In this document: in pieces, positions 35,905-45,098 of the stretch
How the letters are laid out: each line of letters opens with the position of its first letter
Numbering within the stretch: position 1 is the stretch's first letter
DNA from: Bacillota bacterium
GTDB lineage: Bacteria > Bacillota > Clostridia > Tissierellales > Sedimentibacteraceae
Assembly (NCBI GenBank): GCA_023453025.1
Contig: JAEXUD010000008.1
Coordinates: forward strand, 1 to 64,000
DNA: 64,000 nucleotides
Reading direction: 5' to 3'
The notes under the pieces: model-generated
What the model was told of the DNA's origin: nothing
The model's input: the letters and a program-made list of their open reading frames with translations, nothing else
Database searches by the model: none
Translations under genes and position numbers: made by a program

Positions 35905-35993
35905 CTAAATAACATTAGACTGTGAATAGTAAACCGTTGAAAAAGGTTGTGAGAAATGGTATTATTATATAAATTATGTATAAGAGGTGCTTT

Positions 35994-36371
35994 ATGTATG
36001 AAATGCGACAAAAAAAGATAAAAGAAATGCAGCAGAAAAACTGGTTTTACTATGCTTTGCTGGCAGCTGCCATATTTGTTTTTTCACAAAGCTCTGCAAT
36101 AATAAGAACAAACATAGGATTTGCTCTGCCTGCAATACTTATAAGCTTTGTAATGCACTCAAGAAGCGTGGGCAATTTAACTGAACGGATTTTTAAAATT
36201 AAAGCTTCAACTATACCAAACATAGCAATGCTGATTTGTCTTTTGGCCATATCATTGTTTTGTTACTTTAATCCGCTCAGATTCTCTTATATAATTTTGC
36301 TTAACCTTGCGGCAATTGCAGTGTATGTCATAGCTGCAGCACTTTTTTCAACATTTAAGACAGGAGAATAA
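35994..36371 (+). CDS. Small membrane protein upstream of the ABC exporter
   Basis: A 125-aa protein with a charged N-terminus (MRQKKIKEMQQK) and three or four hydrophobic segments (about 20-38, 40-58, 75-93, 98-118). The ATG at 35994 follows AGAGGTG. It lies 7 bp before the exporter gene, so the two are one operon. Family not recognised; possibly an accessory subunit. Confidence 0.65.
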   Translation: MYEMRQKKIKEMQQKNWFYYALLAAAIFVFSQSSAIIRTNIGFALPAILISFVMHSRSVGNLTERIFKIKASTIPNIAMLICLLAISLFCYFNPLRFSYIILLNLAAIAVYVIAAALFSTFKTGE

Positions 36372-36378
36372 AAACATA

Positions 36379-38103
36379 ATGTTAAAAAGATTTATATCAT
36401 ATTACAAACCTAAGCCAATTAAAAAAATATTCATTATCGACATGATTTGTGCATTTATAATAGCTGTTTGTGATTTGTTCTACCCGATGATAACCAGAAA
36501 CATAATTAATATATATGTTCCAGACCAGCAGTTCAATTTAATGATAACCTGGCTGATAATCTTAGGATTTATATATTTGATGAAGGTAGGGCTTAACTAC
36601 TACATAACCTATTATGGCCATATAATGGGTGTTATGATGCAGGCAAATATGAGAAAAGACATATTTGAGCATTTGCAGGATTTACCCTTTGTATTTTTTG
36701 ATGAAAATAAAACCGGGTCGTTATCTTCAAGAATAATTAATGACCTGATGGAGGTCTCAGAGCTTGCCCATCACGGTCCTGAAGACTTGTTTATATCGGC
36801 AATAATGCTGGTTGGCTCTTTCATTGCATTAAGCACCATAAACTTTCCTCTTGCTCTGATTGTGTTTTCAGTTGTTCCTTTTTTGATTTATTTTGCTATG
36901 AAGCTTAGAATTCGTATGTCAGATTCATTTATGGAAACAAGGGTTACAATTGGTGAGGTAAATGCAACAATTGAGAACAGTATTTCCGGAATAAGAGTTT
37001 CAAAAGCATTCAGCAACAAGGAAAATGAAATCGAAAAGTTTGAGAACAACAATGAAAAATTCAAGCATGCCAGAGCAAAGGCCTACAAGGTAATGGCTGA
37101 ATTCCACGTTGGTTCGTCATTTATTATTGATTTTTTAAACATACTTGTACTTAGTGCAGGCGGCATCTTTTTCTTTAAGGGTTACATAAATTTCGGGGAT
37201 TTTGCGGCATTTATTTTGTATATCGGGAACTTCTTAAACCCTATACGTAAGCTGATAAACTTTATTGAACAATACCAGTCCGGAATTTCAGGATTTAAAA
37301 GGTTTATTGAGGTCATGGACCAGGAAGTGGAAACTGATGAACCTGATGCTGAAAGCATTGATGAAATCAATGGTAACATAAGATTTAATGATGTAGACTT
37401 CTCATATGATAACCACAAGAAAGTTTTAAAGGACATCACCTTTAATATTGATGCAGGTAAGACAGTGGCCTTTGTCGGACCCTCGGGAGGAGGAAAGACC
37501 ACCTTATGCCATCTGATACCGCGTTTTTATGAAACCGAGTCAGGAAATATTCTTATTGACAATATAAATATAAAAGACTTCACTCGTAAATCGCTGAGGA
37601 AAAACATAGGAATAGTACAGCAGGATGTATTTTTATTTACAGGAACAATAATGGACAATATCCATTGCGGAAGATTTGACGCTACAAAGGATGAGGTTGT
37701 ACAAGCTGCTAAAATGGCTAATATCCATGATTTTATAATGTCACTTCCCGAAGGCTATGACACTTTTGTGGGAGAACGAGGCGTTAAATTATCAGGAGGA
37801 CAAAAGCAAAGAATTTCAATTGCAAGAGTATTCCTGAAAAATCCTCCTATATTAATTCTGGATGAAGCCACCTCGGCTCTGGACAATGCAACAGAGCTTT
37901 TGATACAAAATTCCCTTGAAGAGCTGTCAAAGGGCAGAACCACTGTTGTGGTTGCCCACAGACTGTCTACCATAAAAAATGCTGATGAAATAATAGTAAT
38001 AACAGATCAAGGCATACTAGAAAAAGGAAGACACGATGATTTAATCAAATCAAACGGTGTTTATGCTGAACTGTATAATTCGCAGTTCAAGAATATGGTT
38101 TAA
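36379..38103 (+). CDS. ABC exporter, fused permease and ATPase (MsbA/LmrA type)
   Basis: A 574-aa half-transporter. Residues about 1-310 hold six membrane helices. The ATPase part has Walker A VGPSGGGKTT, the signature KLSGGQKQRISIARV, Walker B LILDEATSALD and the His switch VAHRLSTI. It should dimerise and export lipids or drugs. It is coupled to the small membrane protein upstream, and the MBL hydrolase gene starts 10 bp downstream. Confidence 0.93.
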   Translation: MLKRFISYYKPKPIKKIFIIDMICAFIIAVCDLFYPMITRNIINIYVPDQQFNLMITWLIILGFIYLMKVGLNYYITYYGHIMGVMMQANMRKDIFEHLQDLPFVFFDENKTGSLSSRIINDLMEVSELAHHGPEDLFISAIMLVGSFIALSTINFPLALIVFSVVPFLIYFAMKLRIRMSDSFMETRVTIGEVNATIENSISGIRVSKAFSNKENEIEKFENNNEKFKHARAKAYKVMAEFHVGSSFIIDFLNILVLSAGGIFFFKGYINFGDFAAFILYIGNFLNPIRKLINFIEQYQSGISGFKRFIEVMDQEVETDEPDAESIDEINGNIRFNDVDFSYDNHKKVLKDITFNIDAGKTVAFVGPSGGGKTTLCHLIPRFYETESGNILIDNINIKDFTRKSLRKNIGIVQQDVFLFTGTIMDNIHCGRFDATKDEVVQAAKMANIHDFIMSLPEGYDTFVGERGVKLSGGQKQRISIARVFLKNPPILILDEATSALDNATELLIQNSLEELSKGRTTVVVAHRLSTIKNADEIIVITDQGILEKGRHDDLIKSNGVYAELYNSQFKNMV

Positions 38104-38113
38104 AGGAGTCACA

Positions 38114-38842
38114 ATGAAGGTTACTGTAATTGGTCACTGGGGAGGTTTCCCTCATGTGGGAGAAGCAACATCGGGATATTTAATAGAGCATGAAGATTTC
38201 AAGCTGCTGTTGGAATGCGGCAGCGGCGTTTTAAGCTCCCTTCAAAAAACAGTTGATTTGGGCAGACTGGATGCCGTATTGATAACGCACTACCATTATG
38301 ACCACTGCTGTGACATATGGCCTCTGCAATATGCACGCCAAATAAAAACACAGCTTGGGGAAATAAGTAATCCGCTTCCTATATATGCTCCCTCAGGTGA
38401 GTTTTTCAGCCTTTTGAAGTGGGAAGACTACACATACGGAGAAAGCTTTAATGAGGCAAGCATATTAATGCTCGGACCATTTGAAATAAGCTTTATTAAA
38501 AATAATCACCCTATAGAAGCCTACAGCGTAAAAATAAAATGTGATGATAAAGTTTTTTCTTTTACATCCGATACTTCATACTTTGATGAATTAACGGATT
38601 TTGTCAAAGATTCTGATTTGCTCATAGCAGAATGCAGCTTCTATGCCGACATGGACGGGACCGGGGCAGGACACCTGAACAGTTCACAAGCAGGCATGCT
38701 TGCAGAGAGGGCAAAGGTCAAAAAACTGGTTTTAACCCACCTGCCCCACTTTGGAAATCACGATGATTTGATATCCCAAGCAAAAGAGCATTACTGCGGG
38801 GAGGTTGCTTTAGCAGGACATCTTCTCGAAATAACAATTTAA
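38114..38842 (+). CDS. MBL-fold metallo-hydrolase (RNase Z/ElaC-like branch)
   Basis: A 242-aa metallo-beta-lactamase-fold enzyme. The metal-binding motif is THYHYDHCCD (H-x-H-x-D-H). Later ligands are in FTSDTSYF and LTHLPHFG. AAGGAG precedes ATG 38114; an upstream in-frame extension overlaps the exporter gene and is rejected. Lacks the long exosite arm of RNase Z, so the substrate is open. Confidence 0.85.
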   Translation: MKVTVIGHWGGFPHVGEATSGYLIEHEDFKLLLECGSGVLSSLQKTVDLGRLDAVLITHYHYDHCCDIWPLQYARQIKTQLGEISNPLPIYAPSGEFFSLLKWEDYTYGESFNEASILMLGPFEISFIKNNHPIEAYSVKIKCDDKVFSFTSDTSYFDELTDFVKDSDLLIAECSFYADMDGTGAGHLNSSQAGMLAERAKVKKLVLTHLPHFGNHDDLISQAKEHYCGEVALAGHLLEITI

Positions 38843-38873
38843 TTTTATACTGACTCTCTGTATCATTTTATAA

Positions 38874-38911
38874 AAAACAGGTGTTTATCCGTAAGAGTAA
38901 ATACCTGTTTT
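38874..38911. terminator. Bidirectional terminator
   Basis: AAAACAGGTGTTTA pairs with TAAATACCTGTTTT (one mismatch), between the convergent MBL hydrolase and DtxR genes. Confidence 0.8.
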
Positions 38912-38939
38912 CATTTTGTGTTTTATATAAGCTATTGCT

Positions 38940-39374
38940 TTATTTATTAGTATTGCTTCTTAAAATCTCTATATTCAGTTCAATATTCCTTATGGTTTTT
39001 TCATTAAGAAAATGCTCAATTTTTTCTACCTGCTCGGTTTCATCCTCCGAGCCGTTAATCAGGCATAAAAATTCATTCAGAACATCATGTCTGTATAACA
39101 AGTATTCTCCCAGCTCCTCACCCTTAGCCGTTGGTTTTATATATCCATATCTTTCAAATTCAACCAGACCTAAGTATTTCAAATTATTCACCATTTTTGA
39201 AGATGACGATGGTTTTACATGAAGCATGTCTGCAAGCTCATTAATTCGGACAATATCCTGGGTTTTTCGTATTCTGCATATCATTTCAAGATAATCCTCC
39301 ATAGATGAAGTAATTTGTGTATTTTCATTTAATTGATAGCCCTTTAATGTGTAAAAATCAGATTTACCTTTCAT
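38940..39374 (-). CDS. DtxR/MntR-type metal-dependent repressor
   Basis: A 144-aa regulator. MEDYLEMICRI and VRINELADMLHVKPSSSSKMVNNLKYLGLVE form the DtxR winged helix. The dimerisation domain has GEELGEYLLYRHDVLNEFL, with metal-site residues (Glu, His). There is no SH3-like domain, as in MntR-sized members. It is divergent from feoAB, so iron- or manganese-responsive control of ferrous iron uptake is the likely role. Confidence 0.88.
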   Translation of the reverse strand: MKGKSDFYTLKGYQLNENTQITSSMEDYLEMICRIRKTQDIVRINELADMLHVKPSSSSKMVNNLKYLGLVEFERYGYIKPTAKGEELGEYLLYRHDVLNEFLCLINGSEDETEQVEKIEHFLNEKTIRNIELNIEILRSNTNK

Positions 39375-39437
39375 AATATCTTTCCTTTTTGTAATAAAAA
39401 CAGTAACACATATAATTCCACTCCATATTATAGCAGC

Positions 39438-39454
39438 AGGAAACTAAGTTTCCT
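39438..39454. promoter_or_regulatory. Palindrome between dtxR-type gene and feoA
   Basis: AGGAAACTAAGTTTCCT, a perfect 8-bp-arm dyad in the divergent promoter region, followed by TTATCCTAA. It has the half-site character (AGG..CCT) of DtxR-family operators and is well placed to control both directions. Confidence 0.5.
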
Positions 39455-39484
39455 TATCCTAATATATATTATGAGGTGTTTATA

Positions 39485-39721
39485 ATGAATAGTACAAATA
39501 CATTGAAAGATTTAAAGCAGGGTCAGACAGCAAAAGTAAAGTCATTATTATCCACAGGCAGCATCAGGAGAAGATTGCAGGATATCGGTCTTATAGAAGG
39601 AACAGAGGTGGAATGCCTTCAGAAAAGTCCTGCCGGAGACCCCACTGCCTATTTAATCCGAGGAGCTGTAATTGCTCTCAGGTCAGAAGATTCATCTAAT
39701 GTAACGGTATTATTAAATTAA
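39485..39721 (+). CDS. feoA: Ferrous iron transport protein A
   Basis: A 78-aa SH3-like protein. GSIRRRLQDIGLIEGTEVEC and GDPTAYLIRGAVIALR are the FeoA motifs. ATG 39485 is preferred to the GTG 9 nt upstream, which forms part of the ribosome binding site. It helps FeoB and lies 38 bp upstream of it. Confidence 0.93.
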   Translation: MNSTNTLKDLKQGQTAKVKSLLSTGSIRRRLQDIGLIEGTEVECLQKSPAGDPTAYLIRGAVIALRSEDSSNVTVLLN

Positions 39722-39759
39722 AAAAATAAAATATTTTTCCAATATGGAGGTTATAAATA

Positions 39760-41904
39760 ATGGGATTGACAAACGACTCCACGGGGATTAAGGCAGTGGA
39801 TTCCGGTCTTATAATCAAAAAGCTGACTCATGATGATAAAGTAATTGCAGTAGCAGGAAATCCCAATGTCGGTAAAAGCACTGTTTTTAACAACCTGACA
39901 GGTCTGAATCAGCATACCGGTAACTGGCCGGGAAAGACAGTTACCAACGCCCAGGGATATTGCCGGTATGGTGATACAAATTATGTCCTGGTTGATATTC
40001 CCGGGACATATTCACTTATGGCTCATTCTGCAGAGGAGGAGGTCGCACGAAACTTTATATGCTTCGGTGATCCGGATGCTGTCATTGTAGTTTGTGACGC
40101 CACATGCCTGGAGCGAAATTTGAATCTGGTTTTGCAAACGATAGAAATAACTGATAAGGTGGTAGTTTGTATTAACCTGATGGATGAAGCAAAAAAGAAG
40201 AATATAAGAATTGACTTTGATATCTTATCGAAAAAGCTTGGTGTGCCGGTTGTAGGGACTATAGCAAGAGAGAAAAACAGTCTGGATGAACTGATGCAGT
40301 CGGTAAATGACCTTGTATACAATATTGATAACAAAAATCCAATAAAAATAAATTATATAAAACCTATAGAAGATGCTGTTGACTCAGTCGAATCTGTCAT
40401 CAAGCAAAAGCTGTATACCAAAATAAATTCACGCTGGCTCAGTCTGAAATTACTGGATTATGACGACACGCTTATTACTGCACTAAATGAATATCTTGGT
40501 TATGATATACTTGAGGATAATGATATAAAAGAGGTATTGGCAAATGCCGAAAAGTTATTAAACGACAACGGTATAACTAAGGAATCAGTGCGTGACAAAA
40601 TAGTCTCCTGCCTGGTGCTGACGGCTGAAGAAATATGTTCAGATACTGTACATTTTAATAAATCCAACTATAACGACAAGGACAGAAAAATAGATAGGAT
40701 ACTTACCAGCAAGTGGACCGGTTTCCCAATTATGATTGCTCTTTTGATAGGAGTATTCTGGATTACAATAACCGGGGCAAACATCCCGTCTCAAATGCTG
40801 GCGGACGGTCTTTTCTGGATTGAAGACAGACTGACTGATGCCTTTTATTATTTTGGCGCACCTGACTGGCTGCATGGAATGCTTGTTCTTGGTGTGTACA
40901 GAGTATTGGCGTGGGTTGTTTCTGTAATGCTTCCTCCTATGGCAATATTCTTCCCTCTGTTTACATTGCTTGAAGACTTAGGTTATCTGCCCCGTGTTGC
41001 TTTTAATCTGGATAAATATTTCAAAAAGTGCAGTGCCTGCGGTAAACAGGCATTGACTATGTGCATGGGTTTCGGGTGTAATGCCGCCGGTATTGTGGGC
41101 TGCAGAATTATTGACTCACCCCGCGAACGCTTGATTGCCATGATAACTAACAATTTTGTACCCTGCAACGGCCGTTTTCCAACATTGATTGCCATATTGT
41201 CAATGTTCTTCGTCGGAGTTGAGGCCGGACCCTTTGAATCGGTGTTATCCGCATTTTTGCTTACATGTATAATTATATTAGGTGTCATGATGACATTTGC
41301 AGTATCAAAAATGCTTTCAATGACTATATTGAAAGGAGTTCCGTCATCCTTCACACTGGAGCTTCCGCCATACCGCAGACCTCAAATCGGAAAGGTTATA
41401 GTAAGGTCAATATTTGACAGAACCCTGTTTGTTTTAGGAAGAGCCATAGTGGTAGCGGCACCTGCAGGGCTTATCATATGGATTATGGCAAACATAACTA
41501 TCGGTAATCTGACATTGCTTGCCCATTGCTCTGGTTTTTTAGATCCATTTGCCAAATTGCTTGGAATGGACGGAGTAATATTGCTGGCCTTTATTTTAGG
41601 GCTTCCTGCTAATGAAATAGTAGTTCCTATTATCATCATGGCTTATATGGCATCCGGCAGTCTCCTGGAGCTGGATAGTCTATGGGACCTGAAACAGTTA
41701 TTGGTTGATAACGGTTGGACCTGGATAACCGCAATAAGTACAATGCTGTTTTCATTGATGCACTGGCCGTGCTCTACAACCTGTATCACTATCAAAAAGG
41801 AAACTCAGAGCCTGAAATGGACAGTGATTTCATTTATTGTTCCTACTGCAATGGGAATAGTTGTTTGCTTTGCTTTTGCAAATATTGCAAGGTTATTTAT
41901 GTAA
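39760..41904 (+). CDS. feoB: Ferrous iron transport protein B
   Basis: A 714-aa GTPase-coupled Fe(II) transporter. The G domain (about 25-190) has G1 GNPNVGKST, G3 DIPGTYSL and G4 NLMDEAKKK. The membrane domain has the conserved Cys in CGKQALTMCMGFGCNAAG and Gate motifs NNFVPCNGRFPT. The length is typical. It is the second gene of the feoAB operon. Confidence 0.96.
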   Translation: MGLTNDSTGIKAVDSGLIIKKLTHDDKVIAVAGNPNVGKSTVFNNLTGLNQHTGNWPGKTVTNAQGYCRYGDTNYVLVDIPGTYSLMAHSAEEEVARNFICFGDPDAVIVVCDATCLERNLNLVLQTIEITDKVVVCINLMDEAKKKNIRIDFDILSKKLGVPVVGTIAREKNSLDELMQSVNDLVYNIDNKNPIKINYIKPIEDAVDSVESVIKQKLYTKINSRWLSLKLLDYDDTLITALNEYLGYDILEDNDIKEVLANAEKLLNDNGITKESVRDKIVSCLVLTAEEICSDTVHFNKSNYNDKDRKIDRILTSKWTGFPIMIALLIGVFWITITGANIPSQMLADGLFWIEDRLTDAFYYFGAPDWLHGMLVLGVYRVLAWVVSVMLPPMAIFFPLFTLLEDLGYLPRVAFNLDKYFKKCSACGKQALTMCMGFGCNAAGIVGCRIIDSPRERLIAMITNNFVPCNGRFPTLIAILSMFFVGVEAGPFESVLSAFLLTCIIILGVMMTFAVSKMLSMTILKGVPSSFTLELPPYRRPQIGKVIVRSIFDRTLFVLGRAIVVAAPAGLIIWIMANITIGNLTLLAHCSGFLDPFAKLLGMDGVILLAFILGLPANEIVVPIIIMAYMASGSLLELDSLWDLKQLLVDNGWTWITAISTMLFSLMHWPCSTTCITIKKETQSLKWTVISFIVPTAMGIVVCFAFANIARLFM

Positions 41905-41933
41905 TAATATTAAAGCTGCCCGAAAATATTAAC

Positions 41934-41968
41934 AAGGCATAACTCATTGCTGCATGAAGTTATGCCTT
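41934..41968. terminator. Terminator after feoB
   Basis: AAGGCATAACT pairs perfectly with AGTTATGCCTT, located between convergent feoB and the peptidase gene. Confidence 0.8.
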
Positions 41969-42001
41969 TGCATTTAATAATATTCATCAACCATTTATGC
42001 T

Positions 42002-42973
42002 TTAATCACCTGGATTTATATTGTAGATATAATGCCTCCAAACCTTTACCCACTGGTCAAGCCTGTAATATTTTCTGACCTCTGTATTTGTGTTTGCAGC
42101 AGGATCGTTAACAACAACATACTCAATGCCGTCAATAATATCAAATCCGACAACCACCATCAAATGTCCTGACGGGAAAGCGGAGACAGCTCCCTCCAGC
42201 ATATCCTTTTCCTTCATGCACACAGATGCAACAACCGGAATACCTTTTGCAATTAAATTTTTCACAGGATTGATTGATTTGCACCTTTTTGTATATGCTC
42301 TCATCCCCTGTTCTCCTGCAAAGGCAACATTTTGAGGCCAGTTGCCGTATGCATGATTGCCGGTATCCAGCGTTCCCTTAGTCACCTTGTCCAGGTCAAC
42401 CTCTTTACCGTGGTGTTTCAAAATCATAGTAAGTGATGTGGGGCTGCAGATAACATGAGCATCCTTATGTCCGCTTGCCAGCTGTGAAATCAGCGGAACA
42501 TTTTTTAATATTCTTAAATAATTGCCTTCAACAGGCTCATCTTCTCCGCCGTCAGTGCTGAATGCAATCAGTTTTAATTTAGGATTATTTCCTCTCAGAA
42601 TAACCTTTATTTGAACGGCATCTGCAAATTTGCCGCCCTTAACAAAAATTCTGTCTTCTGTCGCCTTTATATATTCATCGTTGTAATGTTCCTCAATTCC
42701 AACGTTGTTCCCGTCTGTTGACCAGATGCCGTAACTTATGTACGTGGTCCAGTTATTTTCAATTCTTAGTTTTATAAAAAGTTCAACTGAGCTCTCCTTG
42801 TCAGTTCTTGAATTCCATGACGGAGTAATTTCTGTAAAGCTTACGGTTTTAATAACAGGAGTCTCTATACATCCTTCTTCGGCGTTTTCAAGCAGCACGA
42901 TATAATTCCCGTCTTGCTTCAAATTTTTTAATTTATTATTGATAAGTCCGGTGTTTTCACAAATCCAATCCAT
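42002..42973 (-). CDS. C39-like cysteine peptidase
   Basis: A 323-aa protein. Residues about 20-150 form a beta-rich domain without recognised motif. The C-terminal part is a C39_2-type papain-like fold: catalytic Cys in VICSPTSLTMIL, His in PSGHLMVVVG, and Asn/Asp in VVNDPAA. There is no signal peptide, so it is cytoplasmic unless exported otherwise. The start at 42973 follows GGAGG; a longer reading would include the ribosome binding site. Monocistronic. Confidence 0.8.
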   Translation of the reverse strand: MDWICENTGLINNKLKNLKQDGNYIVLLENAEEGCIETPVIKTVSFTEITPSWNSRTDKESSVELFIKLRIENNWTTYISYGIWSTDGNNVGIEEHYNDEYIKATEDRIFVKGGKFADAVQIKVILRGNNPKLKLIAFSTDGGEDEPVEGNYLRILKNVPLISQLASGHKDAHVICSPTSLTMILKHHGKEVDLDKVTKGTLDTGNHAYGNWPQNVAFAGEQGMRAYTKRCKSINPVKNLIAKGIPVVASVCMKEKDMLEGAVSAFPSGHLMVVVGFDIIDGIEYVVVNDPAANTNTEVRKYYRLDQWVKVWRHYIYNINPGD

Positions 42974-43106
42974 AGTTTGTCCTCCGAATAATATAATCAA
43001 TAATAACATTTTTTACTGCCTTTATCAATTAATAATCTTGAATTTGTATTGGACTCATTATATAATCAATTAGTCTACAGGAAAAAACTTTTTAGGATGT
43101 GAAATA

Positions 43107-43328
43107 ATGATAACAGTTAAAGGCAGACGCAAGTGCAGCAACTGCGGCAAAAGATATAATTACTACTATTCAAAGGTACAGGATGCGGATAAGAAGATTA
43201 AATACAAGGGCAAGGATGAAAATGCCAGTGAATGCACCAATGTAAAAGTTCTTTCCGTCTACACCTACGAAGTAACGGTAAATTGCCCTGAATGCGGATT
43301 TGAAGAAGTGTTCGTTTATACAGATTAA
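43107..43328 (+). CDS. Small zinc-ribbon protein (73 aa)
   Basis: Two Cys pairs, CSNCG near the N-terminus and CPECG near the C-terminus, separated by a charged middle, suggest a zinc ribbon. It lies between divergent and convergent genes, has its own start signal (AGGATGTG) and ends at a hairpin. No named family recognised. Confidence 0.65.
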   Translation: MITVKGRRKCSNCGKRYNYYYSKVQDADKKIKYKGKDENASECTNVKVLSVYTYEVTVNCPECGFEEVFVYTD

Positions 43329-43354
43329 AGCGCACTCCGGGAACGGAGTGCGCT
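43329..43354. terminator. Hairpin between convergent genes
   Basis: AGCGCACTCCG pairs perfectly with CGGAGTGCGCT (4-nt loop). It starts right after the zinc-ribbon stop and ends 1 bp before the ATPase stop. A T-run is lacking. Confidence 0.6.
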
Positions 43355-43355
43355 G

Positions 43356-44147
43356 CTACAGCAGGATATTGTCGTCATCAAAAACCTTATTTTTAATCAT
43401 GCTGAATTTATGAAGCACATCCTGCACTGATAGTTCCTTTCGTTCGCCGCCCTCAATGTCAATGGCTACAGAGCCTGAATCCATCATTATGGTTCTTGTT
43501 CCCGATGACAATGCCGAGGTTATGTTGTGGGTTATCATCAATGTTGTAATATTGTTTTCTGACACAATCTTATTTGTAAGCTCCATGACTGACTTGGCAC
43601 TTAGCGGGTCAAGGGCTGCAGTATGCTCATCCAAAAGCAGCAGCTTCGGTTTTACAAGAGTTGCCATCACCAATGTTACCGCCTGCCTCTGTCCCCCTGA
43701 CAACAGACCTATTTTAGTGTTCATTCTGTCTTCAAGTCCCAGATTTAAAGCAGCGAGGTGTTCTCTTAAATAATTCTTTTCCTTTTTAGTATACACCCCC
43801 ATAATATTCCTTTTTATACTTCGCATATAAGCAATCATTAAATTTTCACACACCGTCAGATTAGGAGCGGTGCCCTTCATAGGATCCTGAAAAATCCGTC
43901 CAATAAAGGATGCTCTTTTATGTTCCGGCATATAGGTGATATTTTCACCTCCGAGTTCAATATTGCCGGAATCACAAAGTATGGTGCCGGATATGATATT
44001 GAACAAACTGGATTTTCCTGCGCCGTTACCGCCTATTATAGTTAAAAATTCACCTTCTGAAACCTCCAGGCTTAAATTGTCCAGTGCCTTGTGCTCGTCT
44101 GATGTATTCCTGTTGAATACTTTGTTTACAGATTCTATTTTTAACAT
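43356..44147 (-). CDS. ABC transporter ATP-binding protein (TrpZ-like)
   Basis: A 263-aa ATPase with Walker A IGGNGAGKSSLF, signature LSGGQRQAVTLVMA and Walker B LLLLDEHTAALD (Glu then His, as usual for this group). It overlaps the permease gene by 7 bp. Last gene of a four-gene importer operon. Confidence 0.9.
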   Translation of the reverse strand: MLKIESVNKVFNRNTSDEHKALDNLSLEVSEGEFLTIIGGNGAGKSSLFNIISGTILCDSGNIELGGENITYMPEHKRASFIGRIFQDPMKGTAPNLTVCENLMIAYMRSIKRNIMGVYTKKEKNYLREHLAALNLGLEDRMNTKIGLLSGGQRQAVTLVMATLVKPKLLLLDEHTAALDPLSAKSVMELTNKIVSENNITTLMITHNITSALSSGTRTIMMDSGSVAIDIEGGERKELSVQDVLHKFSMIKNKVFDDDNILL

Positions 44148-45037
44148 TGCGCCCTCCTTCTCCTCAGTTTGTTGATTTTCATTTTCTTCTTTATGTTTGG
44201 GAATGATAAAGCCGTTATAACAACCAATGCTGAGATTAATTTCAAATAAGACGGCGGAAAGCTGGTAGTCAAAATTAAGGCAATTATAAATCTGTAAATA
44301 ACAGAACCGATTATTACGGACAGAAGTCCTGCGGTAATGTTTTTATTTTTAATTATTACGCTTCCGATAATTAATGAAGCAAAGCTTATTACAACCATGC
44401 CTGAGCCCATATTCACATCAGCCGACTGCTGCATTTGTGCAACCAATGCTCCGGACAGTGCAACAATAGCATTTGATACAGCAAATCCGACAATTTTGAT
44501 AAAATCAGTATCAATTGATGAGGCTCTGCACATATCCTCATTGTCTCCTGTCGCCCTTATGGATAACCCCAGCTGTGTCCTGAAAAACCAGTTTAATATT
44601 AAAAATACGGCAGATACAATCATCAGCAACGCACATATTTTATAAGCCCTGCCTCCTATAGAGTCATAAGCATAAGTAAATATACTTTCTTTATTCAATA
44701 AAGGTATGTTGGCTTTGCCCTCCATGACCATCAGGTTAATCGAGTAAAGTCCTGTCATAGTCAGAATGCCTGCAAGTATTGGTTGTATGCCCATTTTGGT
44801 CTGGAGAAAAGCGGTAACGGTGCCTGCAACCGCCCCTGCCGATACTGCCAGTAACAACCCTGTTAAAGGCATATCATTAAATGTGAATACTGCAGAAACC
44901 GCCGCTCCTAAAACAAAGCTCCCGTCAACCGTCAGATCCGCCACGTTTAAAATCCTGAATGAAATATATGTTCCAAATGCCAGGAGCGAATAAACAAGTC
45001 CCAATTCAATTGCTCCTATAAATGCTGTCAAACTCAT
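44141..45037 (-). CDS. ABC transporter permease (TrpY-like, branched-chain permease family)
   Basis: A 298-aa permease with eight or more hydrophobic segments, related to the LivH/ribose permease fold. FLQTKMGIQPILAGILTMTG and LSIRATGDNEDM are the conserved loop motifs that contact the ATPase. It forms the membrane channel for the two binding proteins upstream. Confidence 0.9.
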   Translation of the reverse strand: MSLTAFIGAIELGLVYSLLAFGTYISFRILNVADLTVDGSFVLGAAVSAVFTFNDMPLTGLLLAVSAGAVAGTVTAFLQTKMGIQPILAGILTMTGLYSINLMVMEGKANIPLLNKESIFTYAYDSIGGRAYKICALLMIVSAVFLILNWFFRTQLGLSIRATGDNEDMCRASSIDTDFIKIVGFAVSNAIVALSGALVAQMQQSADVNMGSGMVVISFASLIIGSVIIKNKNITAGLLSVIIGSVIYRFIIALILTTSFPPSYLKLISALVVITALSFPNIKKKMKINKLRRRRAQC

Positions 45038-45098
45038 ATTGCCCTCCTGTATGATAAAAACCGTGATTCTTCACTGCGTTCATAATTACGGAATCTGA

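Noticed and set aside
38057..38113. N-terminal extension of the MBL hydrolase
   Set aside because: It overlaps the exporter gene and lacks a start signal; AAGGAG marks the ATG at 38114.
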